Assembly (NCBI GenBank): GCA_030428885.1
Contig: JAUIEJ010000010.1
Location: 124,001 to 188,000 of the forward strand
Length of the DNA: 64,000 nucleotides
Direction: 5' to 3'
Source: Gemmatimonadota bacterium
GTDB lineage: Bacteria > Gemmatimonadota > Gemmatimonadetes > Longimicrobiales > Gaopeijiaceae
The translations under genes were made by a program, and so were the position numbers. A model generated the notes under the pieces. The model worked only from the letters and a program-made list of their open reading frames with translations, made no database searches and was not told where the DNA came from. Positions 27,595-35,142 of the stretch are shown piece after piece. Position 1 is the first letter of the stretch, and each line of letters begins with the position of its first letter.

Positions 27595-27801
27595 TCAGAC
27601 CACCGACACGTTCTCCGCGGCGGGGCCCTTCTGGCCCTGCACGACGTCGAACTCCACAGTGGCGCCCTCGGCGAGGGTCTTGAACCCGGTGCCCTGAATG
27701 GCGCTGTGGTGGACGAAGCAGTCCTTGCTACCGTCCTCGGGGGTGATGAAGCCGAAGCCCTTCTGGTCGTTGAACCACTTGACGGTTCCCTTGGTACGCA
27801 T
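27595..27801 (-). CDS. Cold-shock protein (CspA family)
   Basis: This 68-residue protein is a typical single cold-shock (OB-fold) domain. RNP1 is [11 protein letters not shown] and RNP2 is [20 protein letters not shown] begins strand 1 and ends-of-domain [10 protein letters not shown] is intact. It binds single-stranded RNA or DNA and melts RNA structure. Length is the family norm. A GAGG ribosome site precedes the ATG by about 10 bases. The upstream 287 bp to the next, divergent gene hold no other gene. A long transcribed leader, common for csp genes, is possible there. Confidence 0.95.
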   Translation of the reverse strand: MRTKGTVKWFNDQKGFGFITPEDGSKDCFVHHSAIQGTGFKTLAEGATVEFDVVQGQKGPAAENVSVV

Positions 27802-28018
27802 GATCGCGCTCCTCGGTTGTATGCTGGTCGGAGCCTACGATCGAACGTACGTGCCGACAGCCTGTTGCGCGGACACCCGCGCGGTGTGTGGCCACCTGGC
27901 CACCAGCCACGTAGAGGCCCCGGCAGTGAAGATGCCGAAGCCTCTCCTGACCTGGGGTTGCCTCTACGGCATTGGCAGGACATTCGCGGGTATCGGGCCC
28001 GGCGTCAATGGACGCATG

Positions 28019-28043
28019 GATACTTTCCCTACGTGCAAGTATC
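28019..28043. promoter_or_regulatory. Inverted repeat, candidate operator for the winged-helix regulator
   Basis: Perfect 7-bp arms GATACTT (28019-28025) and AAGTATC (28037-28043) flank an 11-base spacer, 46 bp before the membrane protein gene that is paired with a winged-helix regulator. On the minus strand it contains TACTTGCACGTA, nearly the same as TACTTGCACGGTA in front of the PadR gene at 41937. Confidence 0.45.
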
Positions 28044-28088
28044 GACCAGTTTCCTCTGGGGAAACGAGAATCGCCACCGGAGGCACCG

Positions 28089-28541
28089 ATGAACGAAGCT
28101 CCGTCGACCGATCCCGGCGAGGCCGCCGAGGCGCTGAGGGCCTTCGCCGCCGCGGGTGACGCGGCCATGCGCCGCGGGGAGTACTCCCGCACCCGTGCGG
28201 TTCTCGTCGCAGGGTGGGCCGGAGGCCTCGCGGTGGCGGTGGGATTCGAGACCGGGTGGATGCTGGAGTGGTTGTTCGCCGGGATCTTCGGGTTGATCCT
28301 GACCCGGAGGCGAGCCGGGGCGTGGGTGCAGGAAGTACCCTCGCCGGCGGCGGGCCGGCTCGTGATCGCCCTGGGACTCCTCTTCGGCGTCCTCTTCCTC
28401 GCCGGCAACGTGGCCCGCCAGGACTTCGGGTTCGGCGCGGCCCCCTTCCTCGCCGGAGGGGTCATCGCAGGGGGGCTGTTCGCGCTCATGGAGTGGGGTC
28501 GGCGCGGCCGACTCCGGGCCGACGGCCACGGCCCGGGTTGA
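28089..28541 (+). CDS. Small membrane protein paired with a winged-helix regulator
   Basis: The 150-residue product has a polar N-terminus (EAAEALRAFAAAGDAAMRRGEYSRT), then four hydrophobic stretches in pairs: AVLVAGWAGGLAVAVGFETG with LEWLFAGIFGLIL, and VIALGLLFGVLFLAGNV with APFLAGGVIAGGLFALMEW. It resembles small membrane proteins commonly found next to PF13601-type regulators, whose own function is unknown. The stop (TGA) overlaps a TTG that could start the regulator, and a GTG lies 2 bp beyond, so the two are an operon. An inverted repeat just upstream may let the regulator control both genes. Confidence 0.65.
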   Translation: MNEAPSTDPGEAAEALRAFAAAGDAAMRRGEYSRTRAVLVAGWAGGLAVAVGFETGWMLEWLFAGIFGLILTRRRAGAWVQEVPSPAAGRLVIALGLLFGVLFLAGNVARQDFGFGAAPFLAGGVIAGGLFALMEWGRRGRLRADGHGPG

Positions 28542-28543
28542 CG

Positions 28544-28846
28544 GTGGACACGGCGGGACTGGATCGCCTGATCCTCGAACCCACCCGGCTGCGCATCTGC
28601 GGGTTCCTGGCTCCTCTGGAGGAGGCCGACTTCGGCGCGCTGCGCGACGATCTGGACGTGAGTGAATCGGCACTGTCGAAACACATGGCCCGCCTGGAGG
28701 CCGCCGGGTACGTGAGCACCCGCAAAGACACCTTCGACGGTCGCCGGAGTTGGGCCGGCCTCACGGGCCCCGGGCGCCGGGTCCTGGCCGCCCACGTCGA
28801 GGCCCTCCAGCGGATCGCGGGTGTGGCTGTGGGCGGCGCGGGATAG
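28544..28846 (+). CDS. Winged-helix transcriptional regulator (PF13601 / MarR-PadR-like)
   Basis: From the GTG start the protein has 100 residues and is essentially one winged helix-turn-helix. Helix 1 to the recognition helix read LEPTRLRICGFLAPLEEADFGALRDDLDVSESALSKHMARLEAAGYVSTRKDTFDGRRSWAGLTGPGRRVLAAHVEAL, with ALSKHMARLE as the recognition helix and DGRRSWAGLT as the wing. This is the single-domain 'winged helix DNA-binding' type that usually acts as a dimeric repressor of the adjacent membrane protein. A TTG six bases earlier would give full 4-bp coupling (TTGA) and is an equally possible start. No ligand-binding domain is present. Confidence 0.82.
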   Translation: MDTAGLDRLILEPTRLRICGFLAPLEEADFGALRDDLDVSESALSKHMARLEAAGYVSTRKDTFDGRRSWAGLTGPGRRVLAAHVEALQRIAGVAVGGAG

Positions 28847-28860
28847 GCGACGGCGAGGGC

Positions 28861-29880
28861 ATGATCGCCGTCGTGCAGGACCGGTACGGGCCCCCCGCCC
28901 GAACCCTCCGGGTCGCCCAGGTCGAGGTGCCGCGGCCCGGGCGGGGGGAGGTGCGGGTCCGGGTTCACGCCACGTCGGTGCACGCCGACATCTGGCACGT
29001 GATCCACGGGCGGCCCCTGCCCCTCCGGTTCATGGGCTCGGGACTCCGGCGACCCCTCCCCCCGATTCCCGGCACGGACGTGGCAGGGACGGTCGACGCC
29101 GTGGGGAGCGGCGTGACCGCCTTCCGGCCGGGCGACCGGGTCTTCGGCTCCACCGTACGGCGGCACGAGTGGGTGCATTGCGGGGCCTGGGCCGAGTACG
29201 CGGTCGCCCGCGACGATCGCCTGGTCGCTCTGCCCGCCGACACGTCGTTCGCCCAGGCCGCCACCCTTCCCAGCGCCGGCCACATCGCCCTCCAGAACCT
29301 GCGAGACGACGTGCGTGCCGGGCCCGGGCGGTCGGTGCTCGTCAACGGAGCCGGCGGCGCCGTCGGCTCCATCGCGCTCCAGGTCACCCGGGGTCGAGGC
29401 GCCCACGTCACGGCCGTCGAGTTACCGCGGAAACTCGACCTGGTCCGACGGCTCGGAGCCGAACAGGTGGTCGACGGCACCGCCGACGACTTCACGACCC
29501 ACGTGGGCCGCTACGATCTCGTGTTCGACGTCCCCGGCACTCGACCCTATCGGCGCTGTCTCCGCGCGTTGGCGCCGGGCGGACGCTACCTGACCATCGG
29601 CCACGAGGCCTACGGCCGGCGTGGAAACCGCATCCTGGGCATCATGCCCGGGTTCTTCGCCCTGATGCTCCGGGCCCGCTTCGACGAACGACTCCGGGGC
29701 CCGGGGACTCCGCTGCCCGATCGCTCCACCACCCTGGCCGAGTTGGGACGCCTGCTCCACGAGGGAGTCCTCGATCCCGTGGTGGACCGCGTGCTCCCGT
29801 TGGATCGCGCCGTGGAGGCCCTCGACGTGCTCACCTCGGGAGCGAACGTCGGCGCGGTGGTGCTCGCGCCGAACCCCTAA
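28861..29880 (+). CDS. Zinc-independent medium-chain NAD(P)-dependent oxidoreductase (quinone reductase-like)
   Basis: The 339-residue product starts with MIAVVQDRYGPPARTLRVAQVEVPRPGRGEVRVRVHATSVHADIWHVIHG, the GroES-like half of the MDR superfamily. The cofactor half has SVLVNGAGGAVGSIALQVTRGRGAHVTAVE and DLVFDVPGTRPYRRCLRALAPGGRYLTIG. The structural and catalytic zinc cysteines of alcohol dehydrogenases are absent, so it belongs with quinone or enoyl reductases. The end, LHEGVLDPVVDRVLPLDRAVEALDVLTSGANVGAVVL, is standard. Typical substrates are quinones or reactive alkenes, and the true one is unknown. It follows the winged-helix regulator by 14 bp on the same strand and may be in its operon. 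Confidence 0.88.
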   Translation: MIAVVQDRYGPPARTLRVAQVEVPRPGRGEVRVRVHATSVHADIWHVIHGRPLPLRFMGSGLRRPLPPIPGTDVAGTVDAVGSGVTAFRPGDRVFGSTVRRHEWVHCGAWAEYAVARDDRLVALPADTSFAQAATLPSAGHIALQNLRDDVRAGPGRSVLVNGAGGAVGSIALQVTRGRGAHVTAVELPRKLDLVRRLGAEQVVDGTADDFTTHVGRYDLVFDVPGTRPYRRCLRALAPGGRYLTIGHEAYGRRGNRILGIMPGFFALMLRARFDERLRGPGTPLPDRSTTLAELGRLLHEGVLDPVVDRVLPLDRAVEALDVLTSGANVGAVVLAPNP

Positions 29881-29912
29881 CCCTCCCGCGTCGCCCACCA
29901 CGCCCACATGGG

Positions 29913-30180
29913 TCAGCGGTGAGCCCAGGCTGACGGAGTCTCCCGACCCACGATGGCCGGCGCTTCCTGCACGAGGGTGTCCTCCACACGGGCACCCCCT
30001 GGCTCTCGCCCTCCTCCAGATCGCTGCCTCGCACCACCGTCCAGCGGGTGTCGCTGGCGAAGGTGAGGACTCCGTCGCAGCCCGCCACCGCGCGGCGAAT
30101 CACCTCGGCGTCGTGGGTTCGCCCCGGGAGCACCGTGATGCGCCCCTCGAACTCAGCCAGCTCGCCCACGCTCTCTCGAC
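29913..30180 (-). pseudogene. Remnant of an NAD(P)H-binding SDR (NmrA-like) gene
   Basis: On this strand the end of an atypical SDR is visible: LAEFEGRITVLPG and DAEVIRRAVAGCDGVLTF, followed directly by TRWTVVRGSDLEEGE, which in intact relatives comes about 100 residues later. A frame change then leads to VEDTLVQEAPAIVGRETPSAW ending at TGA (29913). The GxxGxxG cofactor motif that should precede is gone. So the gene has lost its N-terminus, has an internal deletion and a frameshift. The remnant fills most of the 365-bp gap between the oxidoreductase and GNAT genes. No other gene is evident there. Confidence 0.6.
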
Positions 30181-30245
30181 CGGGCGCACCCCACCGACCC
30201 TCGGCCGACGATTGCGAGGATCCGGTCGCGGGACTACGGTCGGGC

Positions 30246-30731
30246 ATGGACGCCGACCCCACCTCCGCGCCCCCCGTCCGCATCACGACCGTGGACCCCT
30301 CCGAACCCGACGCGCTCTGGTGCCTCGAGCAGTACTACGCCGAGCTGGAGCGGGTCTTCGACGGCGGGTTCGACCTCGGGCGCAGCCTGGCGCCGGATCC
30401 GGAGGTCTTCGCGCCCCCCCGGGGGGCGTTCCTCCTGGCCACCCGCGACGGGCGCCCCGTGGGCTGTGGCGCCCTCAAGCTCGAGGACTCCGAGACCGCC
30501 TACATCAAGCGCATGTGGTTGGACGACTCGGTGCGGGGTGTCGGGCTGGGCCGTCGCCTGCTGGAAGAACTGGAGCACACGGCCCGAGCCCTGGGCTGCA
30601 CCACGGCGCAACTCGAGACGAACCGGGCCCTGAAGGCCGCCATCGCCCTGTACCGGCGGGCCGGCTACGACGAGGTGGAGCCCTTCAACGACGAGCCCCA
30701 CGCCCACCACTGGTTCACGAAGGCGCTCTGA
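30246..30731 (+). CDS. GNAT family N-acetyltransferase
   Basis: The 161-residue protein is a single GNAT domain. The acetyl-CoA binding motif A is AYIKRMWLDDSVRGVGLGRRLLEELEHTARALGCTTAQLETN, with the R/Q-x-x-G-x-G/A loop as RGVGLG. Strand 4 is GCGALKLEDSETAYIKRMW and the C-terminal motif B is LYRRAGYDEVEPFNDEPHAHHWFTKAL, which includes the conserved Tyr of the family. The upstream remnant on the other strand does not overlap the coding part. The 3' end overlaps the convergent monooxygenase-like gene by 17 bp. The substrate is not predictable. Similar proteins are small-molecule acetyltransferases. Confidence 0.88.
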   Translation: MDADPTSAPPVRITTVDPSEPDALWCLEQYYAELERVFDGGFDLGRSLAPDPEVFAPPRGAFLLATRDGRPVGCGALKLEDSETAYIKRMWLDDSVRGVGLGRRLLEELEHTARALGCTTAQLETNRALKAAIALYRRAGYDEVEPFNDEPHAHHWFTKAL

Positions 30732-31029
30732 CCTCGTAGTGGGCTGCCTCGGCATCCCACCGCTGCAGGACGGCGCGCGCCACGTCGGGCACGTAGGCCC
30801 GGGCGTAGTCCTCGCCCTGGAAGTCGACGACGTTCTTCAGCGAGTCGAAGGTCATGATCGTCACGAACTCGACCTCCGCGTCGCGCGCCCGGCGCAGCAC
30901 CTCGATGCCCCGGTAGCCCGGAATCGCCTTCGCTTCGATGCCCGGAATCACCCGGGTGCGGAGGATCCGCTCGTAGGCGTCGGCGTTCTCCGGGGTGGTC
31001 CAGCCGTGCCAGATGCGTCGAATGCTCAT
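30715..31029 (-). CDS. Antibiotic biosynthesis monooxygenase-like (ABM/dimeric barrel) protein
   Basis: This 104-residue protein looks like one ferredoxin-like dimeric barrel domain. It starts SIRRIWHGWTTPENADAYERILRTRVIPGIEAKAIPGYRGIEVLRRARDAEVEFVTIMTFDS and ends VDFQGEDYARAYVPDVARAVLQRWDAEAAHYEV. The pattern W.GWT....ADAYE..L....P.....IPGYRG..VLRR matches small ABM-domain proteins of unknown substrate. The start overlaps the stop of the fragment gene upstream (ATGA), so it is the last gene of a three-gene coupled unit with DinB. The function might be a cofactor-independent oxidation, but that is inference. Confidence 0.75.
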   Translation of the reverse strand: MSIRRIWHGWTTPENADAYERILRTRVIPGIEAKAIPGYRGIEVLRRARDAEVEFVTIMTFDSLKNVVDFQGEDYARAYVPDVARAVLQRWDAEAAHYEVRAPS

Positions 31030-31343
31030 CGGTCGTCCTCGTGTGCGGTGGCCCAGTCGAGCGCTCGGAGTGCTCGCAGCGTGATCCATCGATTGGGGGC
31101 GCCCTCGTCGCCGGCCATGCCCTCGTGGAGGGTGTCGCGGTACTGGACCTCCAGGGGCCAACGGCCGTGGGGGTCGCGACGGGCCCGGAGCCGATCCAGC
31201 GCCTCGCCCGCTCGGGGATCGGGCGGGTCCCCGGCGGCGCGGAAAGGGTCCAGGGCCCGGAGCGTGACCTCGCCGGTGGATCGGCGCCGCAGGAGTCGCC
31301 GCTCCAGGAGCGGGCGCTGGGCATCCACCCCGTGGGCGCTCAC
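31026..31343 (-). CDS. Short C-terminal fragment related to proteins labelled 'NifH-like / prenyltransferase-squalene cyclase repeat'
   Basis: Starting from the GTG that overlaps the DinB stop (GTGA), 105 residues are coded. The recognisable part is AGEALDRLRARRDPHGRWPLEVQYRDTLHEGMAGDEGAPNRWITLRALRALDW, which is the C-terminal end of a larger helical family (usually about 300 residues) with DGRW and RW.TLRALR.L.W motifs. Those longer proteins are often mislabelled nitrogen-fixation NifH and actually resemble terpenoid-cyclase-like alpha-helical repeats. Here about two thirds of the expected protein is missing, but reading frame and coupling to both neighbours are intact, so it may be a retained small protein or a recent truncation. 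Confidence 0.55.
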   Translation of the reverse strand: MSAHGVDAQRPLLERRLLRRRSTGEVTLRALDPFRAAGDPPDPRAGEALDRLRARRDPHGRWPLEVQYRDTLHEGMAGDEGAPNRWITLRALRALDWATAHEDDR

Positions 31344-31870
31344 CGTCCATCGCCCAGCACCGAGAGGTAGGCCTTCCACGGCCCCACGGCCTCGTCGTGC
31401 CGCTTCGCCATGACCCGAGCGATCTGGGCGACGTGGGTCAGATCGTGGGCCACCCAGGTGGCCAGGAGCTGAGCCAGGGTGACCGTGCCGAATTCCGGAT
31501 GTCGGCCGGTGCGGGTCAGATCGTCGGGGCCGAGGCGGAGTCCCCGGAGATCCGCGAGGTTCGCCGCGCGGAGGTCGGCAAAACGGTCGAGAAGTTCCCC
31601 GAACGCCGCGCCCCGATTGAGATCCAGGTGCCGGAAGCGATCGAAGGGGTGGAAACGCCGATCGTCGTCGTCGCCCAGGATGATCCGGGCGCGGACCATC
31701 CAGTCGTGTTCCTCGCCGTCGATGAGGTGCCCCACGACGTCGAACGCACTCCAGCTTTCGGGGCCTTCGTCACAGTGGATCCAGGCCGACGGGAGGCCCT
31801 GGAGCCAGGAACGGAGGAGCGCGGGAGTCCGCTCCAGGAGCGCGATGGAGTCGTCGAGGTCGAAGTGCAC
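31340..31870 (-). CDS. DinB family metal-binding protein
   Basis: The 176-residue protein is a single DinB/YfiT-type four-helix bundle. One His is in DVVGHLIDGEEHDWMVRARIIL and the other two are in LLATWVAHDLTHVAQIARVMAKRH, giving the His3 metal site of the family. The DinB superfamily includes thiol-dependent S-transferases (bacillithiol and mycothiol related) and many proteins of unknown role. The start ATG follows the previous gene by 75 bp. The next gene downstream overlaps by 4 bp. A second DinB protein is coded at 32779, but the two are only distantly alike. Confidence 0.88.
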   Translation of the reverse strand: MHFDLDDSIALLERTPALLRSWLQGLPSAWIHCDEGPESWSAFDVVGHLIDGEEHDWMVRARIILGDDDDRRFHPFDRFRHLDLNRGAAFGELLDRFADLRAANLADLRGLRLGPDDLTRTGRHPEFGTVTLAQLLATWVAHDLTHVAQIARVMAKRHDEAVGPWKAYLSVLGDGR

Positions 31871-31945
31871 GCGGAGCCGTGGAAGGAGGATCGGAACGAC
31901 GCGGGGCCGGCCGGATCATGTCCGACCCGGCCGTCCTCCAGCAAG

Positions 31946-32665
31946 TCAGCGCACCTCCTCCAACGAGCCCCGGAGGCGCTCGGTGATGCGATCGGCGGCG
32001 TAGTCGGCGACGTGCTCCATGGCGCGGGCGAGGTCGTCGACGGACATGTCGGCGAGGACGGCGGCAGTGACCACGTTCCGGGCGATCCGGGCCCGGTCCC
32101 CTCCGAAGATGTGGGGGGTGAGGGGGTCGCGCTCCCGCACGTGGGACTCCCAGATCTCGCTGCCGTCGGCCCCGTCGAGGATCAGGACCTGGGCGTCGAC
32201 GAACACGTGGGCCGCGGCGTCCCATTCCTCGGCGTCGATGCCGTAGTCCCGAACCCGCACCTCCAGGAGGAAGTCGGCGCCCGCCTCGTCGTCGACGAGG
32301 GTGGCCCGCAGGAGACGCGCCGCCCGTTCACTCGTGCGGGCGGCCAGGCGACCGGCCACGTCGGTTCGGGTGGCGGCGCTGTCGAGGCGTTCCCGGACCC
32401 CGGCGGCCGCCACCTCCCGAGCGATGCGACTGCCCAACCGGACCAGGGCGTGGACGGGATCGTCGGGGTGACCGGGAAAGTACGGGCCCGTGAGGACCTC
32501 GGGGTACGGAGGGAAGTCGTACACCGCCGCCACGGTGCGGTCGGCGAAGTCGTACTCCCCGAGACGGCCGGCCGACTGGCACGACGACAGAAGGACGGCG
32601 GAGAGCAGTGCGGCGGCGACGCACGCCGAGGCCGCGCTGACACGGGCCAGGGGCGGGATCCTCAT
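31946..32665 (-). CDS. Exported lipoprotein of unknown function
   Basis: The 239-residue protein starts with a lipoprotein signal whose lipobox is LLSSC (ASACVAAALLSAVLLSSC). The mature part is helical and rich in Ala, Arg and Asp: DDPVHALVRLGSRIAREVAAAGVRERLDSAATRTDVAGRLAARTSERAARLL, then a beta-hairpin-like DFLLEVRVRDYGIDAEEWDAAAHVFVDAQVLILDGADGSEIWESHVRERDPL. The last part (MSVDDLARAMEHVADYAADRITERLRGSLEEV) is another helix. The middle portion resembles the domain of curli/CsgG-like or DUF-type lipoproteins that combine a beta sheet with helices, but I cannot assign a family. No operon partner is close: the DinB gene downstream is 75 bp away. Confidence 0.65.
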   Translation of the reverse strand: MRIPPLARVSAASACVAAALLSAVLLSSCQSAGRLGEYDFADRTVAAVYDFPPYPEVLTGPYFPGHPDDPVHALVRLGSRIAREVAAAGVRERLDSAATRTDVAGRLAARTSERAARLLRATLVDDEAGADFLLEVRVRDYGIDAEEWDAAAHVFVDAQVLILDGADGSEIWESHVRERDPLTPHIFGGDRARIARNVVTAAVLADMSVDDLARAMEHVADYAADRITERLRGSLEEVR

Positions 32666-32778
32666 GCGAACCTCCGGTCGAGACCGGGAGGGCCCACCCT
32701 ACCATGGCACGGCGGTGGCGGAGCGGTATCGGGAGAAGTCCGCGAGCAGGCGTCAGGGCCCGCCGGGGCGCACCCGCG

Positions 32779-33306
32779 TTACCGCGGTAACGTCCCATCC
32801 GGGCCGGTGGGCGCCCCAGGTCGGTCCAGCACCTGCCCCAGGTGGTGTTCCAGATGCCCGACGTAGTCGTCCATGAAGTAGTCCAGGGTCGTCGGCTCGG
32901 AGGCGGGCACGGTGCGCCAGGCGATGCGGTGGAGGGCGTGGCGGGCGCGGGGGCGGAGGCGTACGTCGTCGGGCACGGCCTCCATGACCCGGGCGAGATG
33001 CAGGTTGAACGACCGCCACAGGGCGACCAACTCGGGCCACGAGGCGTCGTCGTACCGTTGCGCCGTGACCCAGGCGTCCTGGTCGTAGCCGGCGAACTCC
33101 AGGTGATCCACGAACTGGGCCCGGACGAACCGCTGGTGGTTGTTCGACGCCGAGTCGATGAGGTGGCCGATCACCTGCTTGGGAGTCCACTTCCCCGGCG
33201 CGGGCTCTCGTCCCACCGCGCCCTCGTCCAGGGCCAGGAGAAGGGGCGTCGCCGCTTCCACCACATCGCGCAGCCAGCGCGCGTAGTTCGGTCCCGACAC
33301 CCTCAC
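32779..33306 (-). CDS. DinB family protein, second copy
   Basis: Starting at the GTG that overlaps the stop of the upstream fusion gene (GTGA), this is 175 residues. It has the DinB/YfiT layout with GKWTPKQVIGHLIDSASNNHQRFVRAQF near the N-terminus and FMDDYVGHLEHHLGQVLD near the C-terminus. The His residues in IGHLIDSASNNHQR and GHLEHHLGQV are the likely metal ligands. The N-terminal GREPAPGKWTPKQVIGHL pattern marks the YfiT-like subgroup of DinB. It is the last gene of the minus-strand run that begins with the DUF885 gene. Confidence 0.86.
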   Translation of the reverse strand: MRVSGPNYARWLRDVVEAATPLLLALDEGAVGREPAPGKWTPKQVIGHLIDSASNNHQRFVRAQFVDHLEFAGYDQDAWVTAQRYDDASWPELVALWRSFNLHLARVMEAVPDDVRLRPRARHALHRIAWRTVPASEPTTLDYFMDDYVGHLEHHLGQVLDRPGAPTGPDGTLPR

Positions 33307-34502
33307 ACCCTCCCTTCGTACACGATCACCTGAACTCCGCTGGGATCGGTGAGGTACGCGTACCGGCTGCCCCACGGACGATCCACCGGACCCTCCACGG
33401 GCCACCGTTCCCCCAGGACGTCCAGGAACCGGTCCAGGTCGTCCACTCGGATCTGCACCGACGCCCCGCCGTTGGACGGGACCTCCACCGGGACGAACTC
33501 CAGAAAGGCCGGACCCGTCACCGTGTCGGTCAGCCCGAGGATGGCGCCCACGTCACTGCCGTCATTCCATCGCTCCACCACGCGAAGTCCCATGAGGTCA
33601 CTGTAGAACGCGACGACGCCGTCCAGGTCGGCGGTGTCGAGGCGCACCTTGAGGCCGGTGATGGGGCCCGCCCCCTTCGCGGACGCCAAGGGCCGCCGCG
33701 CCACGATCCCGTACGCGTTGGGCAGTCGGCCGTGCACGGACGGGGGCCAGTGGGGAAACTGGTTCCAGAAGGGCTTCGGGTACTCCCGGAACGCCCTCAC
33801 CTCGAGGCCGGCCGAGAGGAGGGCCTCCATGACCTGGCCCGGCCGCCAGTGGCGCTCGGGCATGCGAGGCCCGTCGGGACCCGCGACCCGCTCCACGACG
33901 CTCCGGGGAAATCCCGGCGCCTCCTTCGGGTCGACGTCGAAGTAGCCCACCTCGGGGCGGAGCGCGAGCCCAGTCGACTCCCGGTCCCAGAGATTCGCCA
34001 GGGGATGGCCCTCGTACACGACGAGCGATCCGCCCGGGCGGAGAAGGCGCGCCACCCCTCGACCCCACGGCTCCAGCGCCATGAGCCACGGGAGCGAGCC
34101 CCGCCCGGTGTAGACCACGTCGGCGGTGCCGTCGAGTTCGTGGGGAGGATCCGCGGCGTCTCCGACCAGGAACGACGCCTCCGACGCCCCCACCGCCTCG
34201 GCCTTGGCCCGGGCCTGGCCCACCATCTCGGCGCTGAGATCGACCCCCACCACCGAGGCCGCGCCGGCGTTGAGGAGTCCCAGGGCATCCAGGCCGTGGG
34301 AACACTGCAGTTGAATCACCCGCGCTCCGGGGAGGAGGTCGGCCACGAGCGCGCGCTCCTCCGGGAGCAGGTTGTCGCCTCCCCCCCGGAGGAGGGCCAC
34401 GTGCTCGTCGAACTCGGCTCCGTACTTCTCCCTAGCCACCACGTCCCAGGCGTCCGCCGTCTCCCGGTGGATCGCGGGGACGTCGTCGTTCTCGTTCGTC
34501 AT
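33303..34502 (-). CDS. SAM-dependent methyltransferase fused to a VOC/glyoxalase domain
   Basis: The 399-residue product is a fusion. Residues about 1-270 are a class I methyltransferase: VIQLQCSHGLDALGLLNAGAASVVGVDLSAEMVGQAR (motif I and II region), SFLVGDAADPP, DVVYTGRGSLPWLMALEPWGRGVARLLRPGGSLVVYEGHPL, and a C-terminal half with VERHWRPGQVMEALLSAGLEVRAF-like and FWNQFPHWPP. Residues about 285-399 are a VOC domain: LKVRLDTADLDGVVAFYSDLMGLRVVERWNDGSD, SVQIRVDDLDRFLDVLGERWP and RYAYLTDPSGVQVIVYEGRV, with Glu/His ligands only partly visible. A second ATG four codons earlier (34514), with its own GGAGG site, is an alternative start. The stop overlaps the DinB GTG. Confidence 0.85.
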   Translation of the reverse strand: MTNENDDVPAIHRETADAWDVVAREKYGAEFDEHVALLRGGGDNLLPEERALVADLLPGARVIQLQCSHGLDALGLLNAGAASVVGVDLSAEMVGQARAKAEAVGASEASFLVGDAADPPHELDGTADVVYTGRGSLPWLMALEPWGRGVARLLRPGGSLVVYEGHPLANLWDRESTGLALRPEVGYFDVDPKEAPGFPRSVVERVAGPDGPRMPERHWRPGQVMEALLSAGLEVRAFREYPKPFWNQFPHWPPSVHGRLPNAYGIVARRPLASAKGAGPITGLKVRLDTADLDGVVAFYSDLMGLRVVERWNDGSDVGAILGLTDTVTGPAFLEFVPVEVPSNGGASVQIRVDDLDRFLDVLGERWPVEGPVDRPWGSRYAYLTDPSGVQVIVYEGRV

Positions 34503-34533
34503 GCGCCTCTCCATCCACCCGTCCCCTCCGGGG

Positions 34534-35112
34534 TCAGCCTCCGGCTTCCGCGAACTCCCGGTACTCCCCCCGGTCCTCGGGGGGCACGAAGGCTTCCCAC
34601 TCGACGCTGAACTGATCGCCGTCCTCGAACTCGTCCGCTTCGAGCCGGAGCTCCACCTGACGTTCGTCGCCCGACTGGAATCCCCGGGTCTCGACCCACT
34701 CGTGGTAGGTCTCCTTGATGGTCCCGCCGGCATCGACGAGGTCGACGTCCACCGTGATGCCGGGAAGCGGAGTCTCGCCCCGGAATCGAACCAGGAGGTC
34801 CAGAAGCACACCCGTGTTCCGCGGCCCCTCGTCGGTCGGCATTCCCTCTTCACCCTCGGCCGCCGCTTCCGAGGCCATCGCCGCCGCTTCCGCACCGGCC
34901 ATCGCACTGCTCGCGGCCGCCCCCGCCTCGGCCGGGTCCGGAGACTCCTGAAGAGCCACCGCGTGCCCATCGACCGTGTAGGAAAGCAGACTCACCGAAT
35001 AGAGGGCCCGTCCGGCGAGGGCCTCCTCCTCCGGGTCCATCTCCATACACCCTGCCGCGGGAAGGGTGAGGGCCAGCAGGGACACCCCCAGGGCCATGGT
35101 TGAGCGCTTCAT
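34534..35112 (-). CDS. Exported lipoprotein of unknown function
   Basis: The 192-residue product has a lipoprotein signal (MALGVSLLALTLPAAGC, lipobox PAAGC). Next is a helix of Ala/Glu/Ser low complexity (EAGAAASSAMAGAEAAAMASEAAAEGEEG), then a beta-rich domain (VLLDLLVRFRGETPLPGITVDVDLVDAGGTIKETYHEWVETRG...GDERQVELRLEADEFEDGDQFSVEWEAFVP). The latter looks like an Ig-like or FxLYD-type sandwich. No catalytic residues are apparent. It lies in the minus-strand unit between the SGNH hydrolase and the methyltransferase/VOC fusion, 20-32 bp from each, so it is probably co-transcribed with them. Confidence 0.65.
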   Translation of the reverse strand: MKRSTMALGVSLLALTLPAAGCMEMDPEEEALAGRALYSVSLLSYTVDGHAVALQESPDPAEAGAAASSAMAGAEAAAMASEAAAEGEEGMPTDEGPRNTGVLLDLLVRFRGETPLPGITVDVDLVDAGGTIKETYHEWVETRGFQSGDERQVELRLEADEFEDGDQFSVEWEAFVPPEDRGEYREFAEAGG

Positions 35113-35142
35113 CTCCGTTCTCCTCCGGTGGGGTTTCGTCGG

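Noticed and set aside
31026-31343. Nitrogen-fixation gene nifH
   Set aside because: Only a misleading database-style name for the related family; no P-loop or iron-sulfur cysteines are present.
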